Shown here one piece after another: positions 10,389 to 22,363 of a stretch of 64,000 nt of DNA. How positions within the stretch are numbered: position 1 is the stretch's first letter; each line of letters opens with the position of its first letter. The notes below the pieces were generated by a model, which worked only from the letters and a program-made list of their open reading frames with translations, was not told the DNA's origin and ran no database searches. The stretch comes from Chlorocebus sabaeus (lineage: Eukaryota > Chordata > Mammalia > Primates > Cercopithecidae), in the NCBI RefSeq assembly GCF_047675955.1, contig NC_132915.1, forward strand, positions 12,271,766-12,335,765, given 5' to 3'. The translations under genes were made by a program, and so were the position numbers.

Positions 10389-10971
10389 TGTAGTATGGTT
10401 TGAATGTGTCCCCAAGGTTCGTGCCTTGGAACTAATTTTTTTGGTGTTCCATACAAATTTATTGAATGAATACATAAATGGTCCAGTTGGAACATGATTT
10501 TGAAATCACGGTGGATGCCTCACCTAACCCCACCCACTCCCATTTAGCATGCGGTACTTACACTCCCAACAGCTCACCCACTCCCATTTAGCATGCAGTA
10601 CTCACACTCCCAACAGGTTTTCATGGACTTCCCGTTTCCAGGGATTGCTCATACCTGAAGAGGGATGCTTCCCCACCAAGGTCACACTCCCTATTCAGGG
10701 CCCACATCTCAATGACTGACCAGCGCAGAGGTATAAACTGTGGCCCCTTCCCCCCAAAAGGGACAATTCGGCAGAGTTATCATAGCTCGGAAGCCCTCAG
10801 TGGGACTGGCGGAGGCCTTTGTTGTGACTGCCTCAGAGCCCACTTCTCTCGCTGCTCAATCATGTTCCTTTTACCCCCTCTGAGGTGTTATTCCCAAGAG
10901 CCCCAACATGAAATTCACTGAACACAACTCTCCATCTCAGAGTCTTGTCCCCAGAAACTCAACCTGCCACA
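10389..10971 (+). mobile_element. Old LTR-like element, sense
   Basis: Starts in MaLR-like text (tgtagtatggtttgaatgtg) and ends in an LTR-3'-end-like stretch (ctccatctcagagtcttg, then aactcaacctgccaca). The polyadenylation region is degraded. One internal 44-bp tandem duplication is present. I cannot name the family, and the two ends may come from different elements. Confidence 0.5.
10531..10616. repeat. Two-copy 44-bp tandem duplication
   Basis: A 42-bp block beginning cacccactcccatttagcat occurs at 10531-10572 and again at 10575-10616 with two substitutions. The low divergence suggests a duplication younger than the host LTR. Confidence 0.92.
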
Positions 10972-11069
10972 GGGGTGCATAGCTTCCAGACTTAACATGA
11001 TTTTTCATCTAGTTTCTAGGACAAAGGTCAGACTATGAGGTAGAATTACAAAGTAGAAGAAAGTGTCCA

Positions 11070-11352
11070 GGCCGGGCGCAGTGGCTCATGCTTGTAATCC
11101 CAGCACTCTGGGAGGCCGAGGCAGGTGGATCATCTGAGGTCAAGAGTTCAAGACAAGCCTGGCCAATATGGAGAAACCTCGTCTCTACTAAAAATACAAA
11201 AATTAGCCGGGTGTGGTGATGTGCACTTGTAATCCTAGCTGCTCAGGAGGCTGAGGCAGGAATTCAGTTTGAGGGGTTCAATTTCTTGAACCCCAGAGGT
11301 GGAGGTTGCAATGAGCCAAGAACAAAATTCTGTCTCAAAAAAAAAAAAAAAA
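11070..11352 (+). mobile_element. AluS-type element with rearranged right arm
   Basis: Starts ggccgggcgcagtggctc. The left monomer is normal. In the right monomer, extra sequence interrupts the usual gaggcaggagaatc motif (around 11260-11290), and the segment between atgagccaaga and the tail is missing about 30 bp. It ends in an A tail. Flanks aaagtgtcca and aaggggtcca may be a degraded target duplication. Confidence 0.9.
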
Positions 11353-11854
11353 GGGGTCCATTGATTGGTACCATTCTATTTTTGTGCTTCTCATCCATCT
11401 ACTGTCATTTTTTCACCCAACCTAGAATACCAACATCTTCCTACTATCCAGATAGCCCCAGTCCATCAAGGCACCTAGAGTCAGTTTTCCCACAATGCCA
11501 CAGACTCCTATGTTACAAGTGTTAAAAAGGCAATCAGATTCAACTCCTTCATGCTACCATGCTAGTGAAAACCCACTCCCTTTCATTTTCCCATGGAATC
11601 TAAGGAAGTAGGAATTGAATGAGTTCAATAGAAAGTGGAATGTCTTTCCTGATCCCATGATAGAAACAAAGATGTTGGGTCACCTAGAGTCAGGAAAATT
11701 TTAAAAGAACCTCACTATGGCCTTTCTTCCCCAACCTTCTGTGACACTGACCAACCCATTCCTTATCTCAGCTTCTCCACCTCAGTTCTGTTCTTTTGGG
11801 TTTGGAATGATGGTAGAAACAGTGACAAGGGCAAATGTGTTCTCCAAGGTAAGA
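11353..11854. other. Unassigned sequence
   Basis: No gene or clear repeat. A plus-strand frame of 119 codons (11717-12076) starts here and runs into the L2 relic; its translation has no known domain and crosses repeat sequence, so it is probably chance. Confidence 0.4.
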
Positions 11855-11965
11855 CCAAACCATTCATTCCAGAAATACTTGGGTGTATACTATGTGTCAG
11901 TCTCCATCCTAAGTACTCGTGAGGATATCATAGTGGCAACAGTAAACAAAGCCCTAAGGAAGAGA
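11855..11965 (-). mobile_element. L2 3'-end fragment
   Basis: Antisense L2-like text: cattcattccagaaatactt, then tactatgtgtcagtctccat, then agtggcaacagtaaacaaag. Fragmentary and diverged. The following sequence to 12241 is unassigned. Confidence 0.6.
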
Positions 11966-12241
11966 CAGAGTGTGGTTGAGGACAGAATTAAGGCTTCGAG
12001 CCTCAGGAGTCATGTCCTGAAATGGGCTATTGAAGTGATAACAGGTGCTACAGGATCAGCCAGCAGGGTCACCTAATCCAGCTTTGGGTAAGGGAAGTTT
12101 CTCAATTAAAAAAAAAAAAGGTCTTTTTTTCATCACAGTCCAGTCTTTTGTTCCTCATATATATTTGCAAAATAATATTTACCTTTTTATGTGTTATATA
12201 TGCTAATACTTTCTATTTTTTATTTAACATGTATTGGTTGT

Positions 12242-12538
12242 GGCCAGGTACGGTGGCTCACGCCTATAATCCCAGCACTTTGGGAGGCTGAGGCAGGCAG
12301 ATCACCTGAGGTCAGGAATTTGAGACCAGCTTGGCCAACATGGCGAAACCCTATTTCTAATAAAAGTACAAAAAAAAAATTTGCTGGGTGTGGTGTTACG
12401 CTCCTGTAATCACAGCTACTTGAGAGGCTGAGGCAGGAGAATTGCTTTAACCCAGGAGGCGAAGGTTGCAGTGAGCAGAGATCACACCACTACACTCCAG
12501 CCTGGGTGACAGTGACAAAGTAAGACTCTGTCTCCAAA
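12242..12538 (+). mobile_element. AluS-type element
   Basis: A full-length Alu starting ggccaggtacggtggctc. Its tail has decayed into a TA repeat and runs into the palindromic cluster that follows. Confidence 0.92.
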
Positions 12539-12650
12539 CATATATATATATATTTGAATAAAAAAATTAAGTAAATCTCAACATATATATGTTGAGATTT
12601 ATATACATATATATGTGTGTGTGTCTGTGTGTTGAGATTTACTTAATTTT
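12539..12650. repeat. AT-rich nested palindrome behind an Alu
   Basis: After a TA run, a perfect 28-bp palindrome spans 12573-12600 (arms aaatctcaac and gttgagattt around atatatat). A larger perfect inverted repeat has 21-bp arms at 12563-12583 and 12630-12650. So the same motif occurs once forward and twice reversed, with ATATAC and GT repeats between. Confidence 0.93.
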
Positions 12651-13013
12651 GTGATTCATTAAAGGATTGTAATCCATAGTTTGAAATAGTCTTTCCTCTG
12701 TTCTAGCCTTTGGACTGGGAAAAGGCCCTACAGGTAACAATTCAATAAAATGTAGAGAATTGTTGATGGCACATTCATTAGTTCTTCAGAATACTATCCT
12801 ACTACACCGTTTAACATTTAGAAAAGGATGAGAAATTTTTGAGAATGATTTCCATAAAATGATGTGGCTTAATCACACTCGATACCTCAGTTTATTGGAA
12901 GAGGTGAGACATTATTACTGAACTGATGATGGTTTACAAACAATACTTTCTCACATGGCAGTGTGAAAAATATTTTCTGAAAATTAAGAAAAAACGGTAA
13001 ATAATAGTTATAT
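12651..13013. other. Unassigned AT-rich sequence
   Basis: No gene or repeat family recognised. Confidence 0.4.
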
Positions 13014-13362
13014 TAGTCAACTGTTGCTGTGATAATACTGTGTGACAACTCTAGAATCTTAGTGACTTACAACAACATACATTAGTTTTCCTCCTCAGTA
13101 AATCTGTAGGGTGACTGGAATGGTTTGGCTTTAGGCCACGGCTTAGGCTTTCTGGGGAGGTCATGAAAGGCCTCTGCTCTGTAGTAGCACACTCTTACTT
13201 CATCTGCATCCCAATGGCCACGGCAAGTCCTGTGGCTGAGCACAGTATCAATGGGTGGGAACCAAACTGCTGAGAACAATAGGAAGGGTGAGGAAGGAAG
13301 AATCCTGAGCCAATAATACATTCTATTGCACCAGCCAATAGTTCCAGAACCCTGTCTCTGTT
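13014..13362 (-). mobile_element. Old interspersed repeat, LTR-like, family unassigned
   Basis: Begins tattagtcaactgttgctgt, a common start of reversed mammalian LTR-type repeats, and continues with aatctgtagggtgactgg, a text I associate with an old dispersed repeat. The open frame on the minus strand (94 codons) has no domain. Confidence 0.5.
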
Positions 13363-13942
13363 TCATTCACTCATTTCTGAATTATGACAGTCACTGCTCA
13401 AAATAAGAAATTGGCTTTTTCTTTCATTACAAAACATTGTTCCCCGGTAAAAATAATTCTTTTTTTTTAAAGGGTTGCATTTGCACTGTACAGCATATTT
13501 AGTTGAAAATTGCACAAAAAGAAACGTTAAATATTTAGTCCAGCTACCTAGGGAAATGTATCCTTTTGATAATTTTGTATATTGCATATTGTAGCATCAG
13601 TGTGTGCTTCACATCTTGTAGTAAATAACCAGCTGTGGATGAACTCAGAAAAACATGACAGCACTCACTTAGGAAAAAAGCACCTCTTTCTTAATTCCTT
13701 TATGATGAAGTTCTTGCTTTGACAATATCATTTCTTTCCCCTTGAAATCAGCCCAGTTATTTAATTCATAGAAGCTCCAAAATTGCTGAAATTATTTTAT
13801 TCTCATGTTTTGGTTCCTGTTCTGAATGCAGCTGTAGAAAAATGTTTCAGAGTAATGAACAATGTGTAAGTGAATAAATGAAGCTGCCTGGTGAGGGAAA
13901 TCAGTACAAAGCCAATTTTGTTTCCTCTTCAGTGCTCTGTAC
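13363..13942. other. Unassigned sequence
   Basis: No gene, RNA or repeat recognised. Composition is AT-rich. Confidence 0.4.
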
Positions 13943-14127
13943 CAGGGTTTGGCAAACCATGGCCCATGGCCCAAGTGTGGCCCATCACTTAGTTTTGTAA
14001 ATAAAGTTTATATATTATCTATGATTGCTTTTGTGCTATAACAGCAGGATTGAGTGCTTTTAACAAAGATCATATGGTCCAGAAAGGCTAAAATATTTAC
14101 TATGTGGTCCTTTATAGAAAAATGTGT
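13943..14127. mobile_element. hAT-type non-autonomous element (MER class), right end lost
   Basis: The left terminal repeat is cagggtttggcaaacc, followed by tttgtaaataaagttt and aaaatatttactatgtgg, text of a common nonautonomous hAT element. The expected right terminal repeat is degraded or removed where the next L1 begins. Subfamily not assigned. Confidence 0.7.
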
Positions 14128-14591
14128 TGTCTCGGATTCAGAGGAACGTGGCAGATGGGAGGCAGGACTAGATTGCATCTCTGGACAGAGGAGTGGGCGG
14201 GGACTCGCATTGTGAATTTTAGGTCCAGATCACTGCAAGAACAAACCAGCAATTCAGCGAGGACCCACAGACCCTCTGAAGGAAGCGGACTGCTCCTGTA
14301 GGACCAGGGAGACACCCCAAATACTGTGAGTGCCCCAACTGCAGAAGTGGGAAAGGGAGACCCTCCTCTTCTGAACACACATCCAAACTGGAGAAGCTGA
14401 AGGTCTGTTTGAGGGAGAAGTTTCTGACTTTACCTGGAGCTGTGTCAAGTTAGAGAGCCCACCAAAATACAGGGGTGGAGGAAGCAGCAGAAAGGCCCTG
14501 GGAGCTCACTGGGTCCCCAAGAAGCCCATTCCTGCCTGACACCAGAGGGATCTGTTGGGAGGGTGGCCAGAGGAGCAGGGGTTACAACTCT

Positions 14592-14748
14592 ACAGGGAGA
14601 AGGAATTCTTTAGCTGAACTTTGTAACAATTTCAATGGGGTGAGAGGCCTCCAGGCCAGAACCTGGGGGAGGGAGCCAGTTGGTATTGCAGACTTCACAG
14701 GAAGGGGAAGAATTAAAGCCCCCTTCTTTTCAGCTGGGAGGTGAATAG
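14592..14748 (+). repeat. L1 5'UTR duplicated block, copy 1
   Basis: A 157-bp block starting acagggagaaggaattcttt and ending gctgggaggtgaatag. A second copy lies 1041 bp downstream, immediately before the ORF1 start. Confidence 0.93.
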
Positions 14749-15632
14749 CCTCAGGCAAGTTCTCAAGCCCATCTCATCCTCCACATGGAAACAGACTTGG
14801 GGCTGTTGGGGCGGTGGGGGGCGGGGCACACTCAGTGTTGAGGCATGGAGGAAGTGACACAGGTCCTTCAGTTTGCATGGGAGCTGGGTGAGGCCTGTGA
14901 CTGCCGGCTTTCCCACTTTCCTGACAATCTGCATGACTCAGCAACGGCAGTCATAATCCTCCTAGGTGCACAACTCCAGTGACCTGGGAATCTCACCCCC
15001 ATCTCCCACAGCAGCTGCAGTAAGACCTGCCCAAGGAGAGTCTGAGCTCAGACATGCCTAGCCCCACTCCCACCTGATGGTCCTTCCCTACCCACGCTGG
15101 TAGTGGAAGACAAAGGACATATAATCTTGGGAATTCTAGGGCCCCACCTACCGCTGGTCCCTCTCCACACTACTACAGCTGATGCTTTCTGGAGAGTGCC
15201 ACCTTTTGGCAGGAGGCCAACCAGCACAAAAACAGGGCATTAAACCACCAAAGCTAAGGACCCTTATGGAGTCCATTGCACCCTCCAACACCTCCACCAG
15301 AACAGGCACGTGTATCCATGGCTGAGAGACCCATAGATGGTTCATATCACAGGACTCTGCAGACATCCCCCAGTACCGGCCCAGAGCCAGGTAGTCTTGT
15401 TGGGTAGCTAGACCCAGAAGAGAGACAACAATCACTGCAGTTCAGCTCACAGGAAGCCACATTCATAAGAAAAGGGGGAGAGTAATAAATCAAGGGAACA
15501 CCCCATGGGACAAAAGAATCTGAACAACAGCCTTCAGCCCTAGACCTTCCCTCTAACAGAGCCTACCCAAATGAGAAGTAACCAGAAACCCAACTCCGGT
15601 AATATGATAAAACAAGGCTCTTCAACATTCAA

Positions 15633-15790
15633 ACAGGGAGAAGGAATTCTTTAGCTGAACTTTGTAACAATTTGAACAGGGTGAGAAGCCTCTAGGCCAG
15701 AACTTGGGGGAGGAAGCCAGTTGATAGTGCAGACTTCACAGGAAGGGGAAGAACTAAAGCCCCTTTCTTTCACAGCTGGGAGGTGAATAG
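15633..15790 (+). repeat. L1 5'UTR duplicated block, copy 2
   Basis: The second copy, about 90% identical to 14592-14748. It ends one base before the ATG at 15792. It seems inserted into the stretch that normally joins the 5'UTR to ORF1. Confidence 0.93.
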
Positions 15791-15791
15791 A

Positions 15792-16680
15792 ATGGAAACA
15801 AAAAATCACACTAGTTCACCAGCAACAGATCGAAACCAAAAAGGACTCCTTGATTTGCCTGTAAAAGAATTCAGGAGGTTAGTTATTAAACTAATCAGGG
15901 AGGGACCAGAGAAAGGCAAAGCCCAATGCAAGGAAATCAAAAAAATAATATAAGAAGTGAAGGGAGAAATAGTCAATGAAATAGATAGCTTAAAGAAAAA
16001 ACAATATAAAATTCAGGAAACTTTGGACACACTTTTAGAAATGCGAAATACTCTGGAAAGTCTCAGCAATAGAATTGAACAAGTAAAAGAAAGAAATTCA
16101 GAGCTTGAAGACAAGGTCTTTGAATTAACCCAATCCAACAAAAGAAAAAAGAATAAGAAAATATGAACAAAGCCTCCAAAAAGACTGTGGGATTATGTTA
16201 AATGACCAAACCTAAGAATAATCAGTGTACCTGAAAAAGAAGAGAATTCTAAAATCCTGGAAAACATATTGGAGGAATAATGGAGGAAAACTTCCCCAGT
16301 CTTGTGAGAGACCTAGACATCCAAATGCAAGAAGCACAAAGAACACTTGGGAAATTCATCATAAAAGATCTTCACATAGGCACATTGTCTTTAGGTTATC
16401 CAAAGTTAAGACAAAGGAAAGAAGAGCTGCGAGACAGAAGCACCAGGTAACCTATAAAGGAAAACCTATCAGATTAACAGCAGATTTCTCAGCAGAAACC
16501 CTATAAGCTAGAAGGGAATGGGAACCTGTCCTCAGCCTCCTCAAACAAAACAATTATCAGCCAAGAAGCTTGTATCCAGTGACACTAAGCATCATATATG
16601 AAGGAAAGGTACAGTCATTTTCAGACAAACAAATGCAGAGAGAGTTTGCCATTAACTAAACAACCACTATAAGAACTGCT
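15792..16680 (+). pseudogene. L1 ORF1p (RNA-binding chaperone) remnant
   Basis: ORF1p normally binds L1 RNA as a coiled-coil trimer. In one frame from the ATG at 15792 the translation shows the L1 N-terminal region, then a coiled coil (IVNEIDSLKKKQYKIQETLD and onward), broken by a TAA at 15951-15953 (a CAA-type codon in relatives) and TGA codons at 16164-16166 and about 16203, both CGA-type changes. Beyond that the frame shifts. A C-terminal-domain stretch, KGKPIRLTADFSAETL, is readable near 16456-16506 before another stop. The usual start may have been lost, since the ATG at 15792 lies at the duplicated block's edge. Not functional. Confidence 0.85.
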
Positions 16681-16831
16681 AAAAGGAGCTCTAAATCTTG
16701 AAACAAGTCCTGAAAACCCATCAAAACAGAACTTCTTCAAAGCATGAATCCCACAGGACCTATACAACAAAAATACAAGTTAAAAAGCAAAAACAAAAAA
16801 CAAAACTCAAAGTACACAGGCAACAAAGAGC

Positions 16832-19800
16832 ATGACAAAAGCAGCAGTATCTCAAATTTCAATACTAACATTGAATGTAAATGGCCTAAATGCTCGACTT
16901 AAAAGATACAGAACCACAGAATGGATAAGAACTCATCAACCAACTATCTGCTGCCTTCAGGAGATTCAACTAACACATAAGGACTCACATAAACTTAAAG
17001 TAAAGAGGTGAAAAAGGCATTTTTTGCAAAATGGACACCAAAAGCAAGCAGGGATAGCTATTCTTATATCAGACACAACAAAGTTTAAAGCAACAGCTGT
17101 TAAAAGAGATAAGGAGGGACAATATATAATGGTAAAAGGCCTTGTCCAACAGGAAAATAGCACAATCCTAAACATACATTCACCTAACACTGGAGCTCCC
17201 AAATATATAAAACAATTGCTAATAGAGCTAAGAAATGAGATAGACAGCAACATAATAAGGATGGAGGGCTTCAGTACTCCATGACAGCACTAGACAGGTC
17301 ATCAAGACAGAAAGTCAATAAAGAAACAGTGGATTTAAACCATACCTTGGAACAAATGGACTTAACATATATATACAGAACATTTCATCCAACAACTGCA
17401 GAATACACATTCTATTCAACAACACATAGAACTTTCTCCAAGATAGACCATATGATGGCCATAAAATGAGCTTCAGTAAATTTAAGAAAATTAAAATTAT
17501 ATCAAGCACTCTCTCAGACCACAGTGGAATAAAACTGGAAATTAACTCCAAAAGGAACCTTCGAAACCATGCAAATACATGGCAATTAAATAACCTGCTC
17601 ATGAATGAACACTGGGTCAAAAACAAAATCAAGATGGAAATTAAAAAATTCTTTGAACTGAATGACAATAATGACACAGCCTATCAAAACCTCTGGGATA
17701 CAGCAAAGGTGGTGGTAAGAGGAAAGTTCATAGCCCTAAACACCTACATCAAAAAGTCTGAAAGAGCACAAAGAATCTAAGGTCACACCTCAAGGACCTA
17801 GAGAAACAAGAACAAACCAAATCCAAACCTAGCAGAAGAAAGGAAAAAACCAGGATCAGAGCAGAAGTAAATGAAATTGAAACAAACAAATAAAATATAC
17901 AAAAGATAAATGAAACAAAAAGCTGGTTCTTTGAAGAGATAAATAAAATTGATAGACCATTAGCAAGATTAACCAAGAAAAGAAGAGAGAAAATCCAAAC
18001 AACCTCACCAAGAAACTAAACAGGAGATATTACAACTGACACCACTGAAATACAAAAGATCACTCAAAGCTACTAGGAACACCTTTATGCACATAAACTA
18101 GAAAACCTAGAAGAGATGGATAAATTCCTGGAAAAATACAATCCTCCTGGCTTGAATCAGGAAGAATTAGATACCCTGAACAGATCAATAACAAGCAGAG
18201 AGATTGAAATGGTTATTAAAACAGTACCAACAAAAAAGTCCAGGACCAGATGGATTCACAGCAGAATTCTAGCAGACATTCAGCGAAGAATTGGTACCAA
18301 TCCTTTTGACACTATTTCACAAGATAGAGAAGGAACCCTCCCTAATTCATTCTGTGAAGCCAGTATTACCCTAATACCAAAACCAGGAAAGGACATAACC
18401 AAAAAAGAAGATTACAGACTGATATATTTTATGAACATAGATGCTAAAATCCTTAACAAAATACTAGCTAACCAAATCCAACAACATATCAAAAAGATAA
18501 TTCACCATGATCAAGTGGGTTTCATACCAGGGATGTAGGGATAGTTTAACATATGCAAGTCAATAAATGTAATACACCACATAAACAGAATTAAAAACAA
18601 AAATCACATGATCATTTCAATAGATGCAGAAAAAGCATTTGACAAAATCCGGCATCCCTTTATGATTAAAACTTTCAGCAAAATTGGCATACAAGGGATA
18701 CATACCTTAATGTAATAAAAGCTATCTGTGACCAACCCACAGCCAACATAATACTGAATGGGGAAAAGTTGAAAACATTCCCTCTGAGAACTGGAAGAGG
18801 ACAAAGATGCCCACTCTTACCACTCCTCTTCAACACAGTACTGGAAGACCTAGCCAGGGCAATCAGACAAGAGAATGAAATAAAGGGCATCCAAATCAGT
18901 AAACAGGAAGTCAAACTGTCCCTGTTTGCTGACGATATGATTGTTTACCTTGAAAACTATAAGGACTCCTCTAGAAAGTTCCTAGAACTGATAAAAGAAT
19001 TCAACAAAGTTTCCAGATACAAGATTAATGTACATAAATCACTAGCTCTTCTATACATCAACAGTGACCAAGTAGAGAATCAAATCAAGAACTCATCCCC
19101 TTTTACAATAGCTGCCAAAAAAACTAAAATACTTTGGAATATACCTAACAAAGGAATTGAAAGACCTCTACAAAGAAAACTACAAAACGATGCTGAAAGA
19201 AATCATAGATGACACAAACAAATGGAACATGCTCATGGATGGGTAAAATCAATGTTGTGAAAATGACCATACTGCCAAATGCAATCTATAAATTCAATGC
19301 AATCTCTATCAGAACACCACCATCATTCTTCACAGGATTAGAAAAAAAATTATAAAATTTATATGGAACAAAAAAAGAGCCTGCATAGCCAAAGCAAGAC
19401 TAAGCAAAAAGAACAAATCTGGAGGCATCTCACTATCTGATTTCAAACTATAGTGTAAGGCCATAGTCATCAAAATAGCATGGTACTGGTATAAAAACAG
19501 GCACATAGACCAATGGAATAGAATAGGGAACCCAGAAATAAACTCAAATACTTGCAGCCAACTGATCTTTGACAAAGCAAAGGAAAACATAAAGTGGGGA
19601 AAGGACACCCTTTTCAACAAATGGTGCTGGGATAATTGGCTAGCCACATGCAGGAGAATGAAACTGGATCCTCATCTCTCACCTTATACAAAGATCAACT
19701 GAAGATGGACTAAAGACTTAAACCTGAGACCTGAAACTATAAAAATTCTAGAAGACAACCTTGGAAAAACCTTTCTAGACATTGGCTTAGGCAAGGATTT

Positions 19801-20178
19801 CATGACCAAGAACCCAAAGGCAAATGCAATAAAAACAACAATAAATAGCTGGGACCTAATTAAACTAAAGAGTTTTTGCATGGCAAAAAGAACAGTCAGC
19901 AGGGTAAACAGACAACCCACAGAGTGGGAGAAAAATCTTCACAATCTATACATCTGACAAAGGACTAAAATCCAGAATCTATAGCAAACTCAAACAAATC
20001 AGTAACAAAAAACAAGCCCATCAAAAAGTGGGCTAAGGACGTGAATAGACAGTTCTCAAGAGAAGATATGCAAATGGCCAACAAACATATGAAAAAATGC
20101 TCAACATCACTAATGATCAGGGAAATGCAAATCATAACCACAATGCAATACCACCTTACTCCTGCAAGAATGGCCATG

Positions 20179-20212
<34 letters not shown>

Positions 20213-20655
20213 GTAGATGTTGGTGTGAATGCAGTGAACAGGGAACACTTCTACACTGCTAGTGGGATTGTAAACTAGTCCAGCCACTATGGAAAACAGT
20301 TGTGGAGATTCTTTAAAGAACTAAAAGTAGAACTACCATTTGATCCAGCAGTGCCACTACTGAGTATCTACCCAGAGGAAAAGAAGTCATTATTCAAAAA
20401 ACATACTTGCACACACATGTTTATAGTAGCACAATTCACAATTGCAAAATCATGGAACCAACCCACATGCTCATCAATCAATGAGTGGATAAACTGTGGT
20501 ATATATATATGATGGAATACTACACAGCCATAAAAAGGAATGAACTAACAGAATTTGCAGTGACCTGGATGAGATTGGAGACTATTATTCTAAGTGATAT
20601 AACTCAGGAATGGAAAACCAAACACAGTATGTTCTCACTGATATGTGGGAGCTGA
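16832..20655 (+). pseudogene. L1 ORF2p (endonuclease / reverse transcriptase) remnant
   Basis: ORF2p normally nicks target DNA and reverse-transcribes L1 RNA. The ATG at 16832 opens an endonuclease start (ISILTLNVNGLNARLKR), then stops and frameshifts break it: readable pieces lie at 17024-17284, 17466-17780, 18116-18538 and 18769-19212, in different frames. The reverse-transcriptase active-site motif FADD is intact at 18925-18936, within SLFADDMIVYLEN. The frame ends with the usual SMFSLI-type C-terminus and TGA at 20653-20655. Too many lesions for any activity. Confidence 0.88.
20178..20209. repeat. (AAT)n microsatellite inside L1 ORF2
   Basis: About ten AAT units replace the short gccattaataa-like stretch that related L1 copies have here, so the repeat grew after insertion. 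Confidence 0.93.
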
Positions 20656-21069
20656 GCTATGAGGATACAAAGTCAGAAGAACGACACAGTGGACTTTGGG
20701 GACTTGAGGGAAAGAGTGGGAGGTGAGTGAAGGATAAAAGACAATATATATGGTGCAGTGTATACTGTTCAGGTGATGGGTGCACCAAAATCTCACAAAT
20801 CACCTCTAAAGAACTTAGTCATGTAACTAAATACCACCTGTACCCCAATAACTTATGGAAAAATATAAAAAGAAAAAATTACCATCTCTTGCTCTATGTA
20901 GTTATTATTTAACAAAAGAATTGTTTCAAAAATGCAAATGTTATCAAATGTGAATACTTATAATTTCTTAAAAAGTGAAATGCATATTTTCTATCCTCAC
21001 ATCCACTGGGAGATTATATTTTGATTGAGGAAGATCTGGCAACCCTAGCTTAGGAGATATGAATGCAAG

Positions 21070-21398
21070 TTAGCATGGGCTAGGTTATGCTGCAGTAACA
21101 AACAACCCCAGCTCTCAGTGCCTTAACACGATAGGTTTATTTCTCACTCCTGCTGAGTGTCCATCATAGGTGAGCAGGGTCACTCCAAGAGCCAGGTGGT
21201 TGGAGCAGCTGCAATCTGGAGCGCATCTGACCACCTTAGCAGAGGGAAAAGAGTGAAGGTACTCATGCACTGGTGTTAAAGCTTCTTTCCAGAAGTGACA
21301 CATACCACTTTTCTTTGGCCAAAGCAAGGTATATGGTTATACTTAATCTTAAGGTGGTGAGAAGTTTAATTCTGTCATATGCTCAGGGGAGAGAGAGA

Positions 21399-21432
<34 letters not shown>

Positions 21433-21475
21433 AAAAAAAAAAATATTTGGTAGATAGCACTAATTATTACTAAAG
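21070..21475 (-). mobile_element. Old LTR-like repeat with internal (GA)n
   Basis: Text such as ctaggttatgctgcagtaac, cagagggaaaagagtgaagg and tatttggtagatagcactaa belongs to a dispersed mammalian LTR-like repeat that I cannot name. A GA repeat (21389-21432) with a short A run has grown inside, splitting the last ~40 bp from the rest. Confidence 0.55.
21389..21432. repeat. (GA)n microsatellite
   Basis: About 21 GA units with one CA interruption, then an A run. Embedded in the LTR-like repeat at 21070-21475. Confidence 0.95.
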
Positions 21476-22363
21476 TAAGAAGTAAACAATGGCCACTTCA
21501 GAAAGTGGCTTCATTACAGCAGGGGAGTGGCCACAGCTTTACAGGCAGCAAAGCTTACAATGTCTCTGAGAGGGAGATTTGCAGTGATGGGAAGTGGTAC
21601 AGAAATCCCTTTTAACTTCCTTTCTCTGCTTCTGTTCCAGGGCTTCATCTGCAACAGATGCTCTGGTTGGTATAAATTCCTCCTGGAGAATGTTAGATTA
21701 TTAATTTTCTGTTTCCAGTGTTAATGTAACTTTGGATCTTTTGGCTTTCATAGGTATTTGATTTATTGGTTGGGACCGTTAGATCTAATCACTAGCTAGT
21801 TTTCAACCTAACTTGGAAATTCTGCTACTTCTTTTTTTTAAGTGGACATTATACCAAACTAAAAATATTTTAAAGCGCGTTAAAAAAGCAAACCAACAAA
21901 ATCTACCACCTAGTGGCTAATTTTCAAGCTGGTACCACAAATGAAGCTTTTTACTTATTTTTTTAATCCCTAACTATCGTTTATGGATAGAGACAGTGCA
22001 TCAAAACTGCTGGAAATGGAAACTAAACACAAGTCAATCTGCTTTTTCAATTACTTGGAATCTCTGCTTTAAAAGCATTTTGTTTTGTTTTTTGTCTCTA
22101 ACCTTCTAAATGGTTCTGGAGGGAGCACAGCCATGATGGACATAATAGGTGCACCCAAGATCACCACAGAGGGAAGGGAACTCAGGTGGGGTTTCCGCCT
22201 AGATGAGGGGATGGAAAGTTGCTGAGGTTACCGTAATCATTTTTGACGGTGGGAGCCAATGCCAGTCCATGGAAAGAGGCTGTGACAACTGAAATGCCTA
22301 TATTTTTTGTATTTCTGTGCCTACTTGTCATTTACTGTGTTTTTTTTTTTTTTTTTTTAAAAC
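21476..22363. other. Unassigned sequence
   Basis: No gene or repeat family recognised apart from a T-run at 22341-22359. A frame of 65 codons at 21527-21724 has no known domain. The stretch around 21870-21960 is AT-rich. Confidence 0.4.

Larger units (their letters stand above)
14128..20879 (+). mobile_element. Near-full-length older L1 (L1PB/L1MA class), broken
   Basis: About 6.75 kb in L1 order: a 5'UTR (about 14128-15790), ORF1 (15792 to about 16680), ORF2 (16832-20655) and a 3'UTR ending in aaccccaataacttatgg-like text and an A-rich tail. The extra length comes partly from a duplicated 157-bp block in the 5'UTR. Both ORFs are interrupted many times. ORF1 has the coiled-coil sequence of an L1PB/L1MA-type copy rather than the younger L1PA type of the element at 27703. 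I could not identify a target duplication. Confidence 0.88.
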
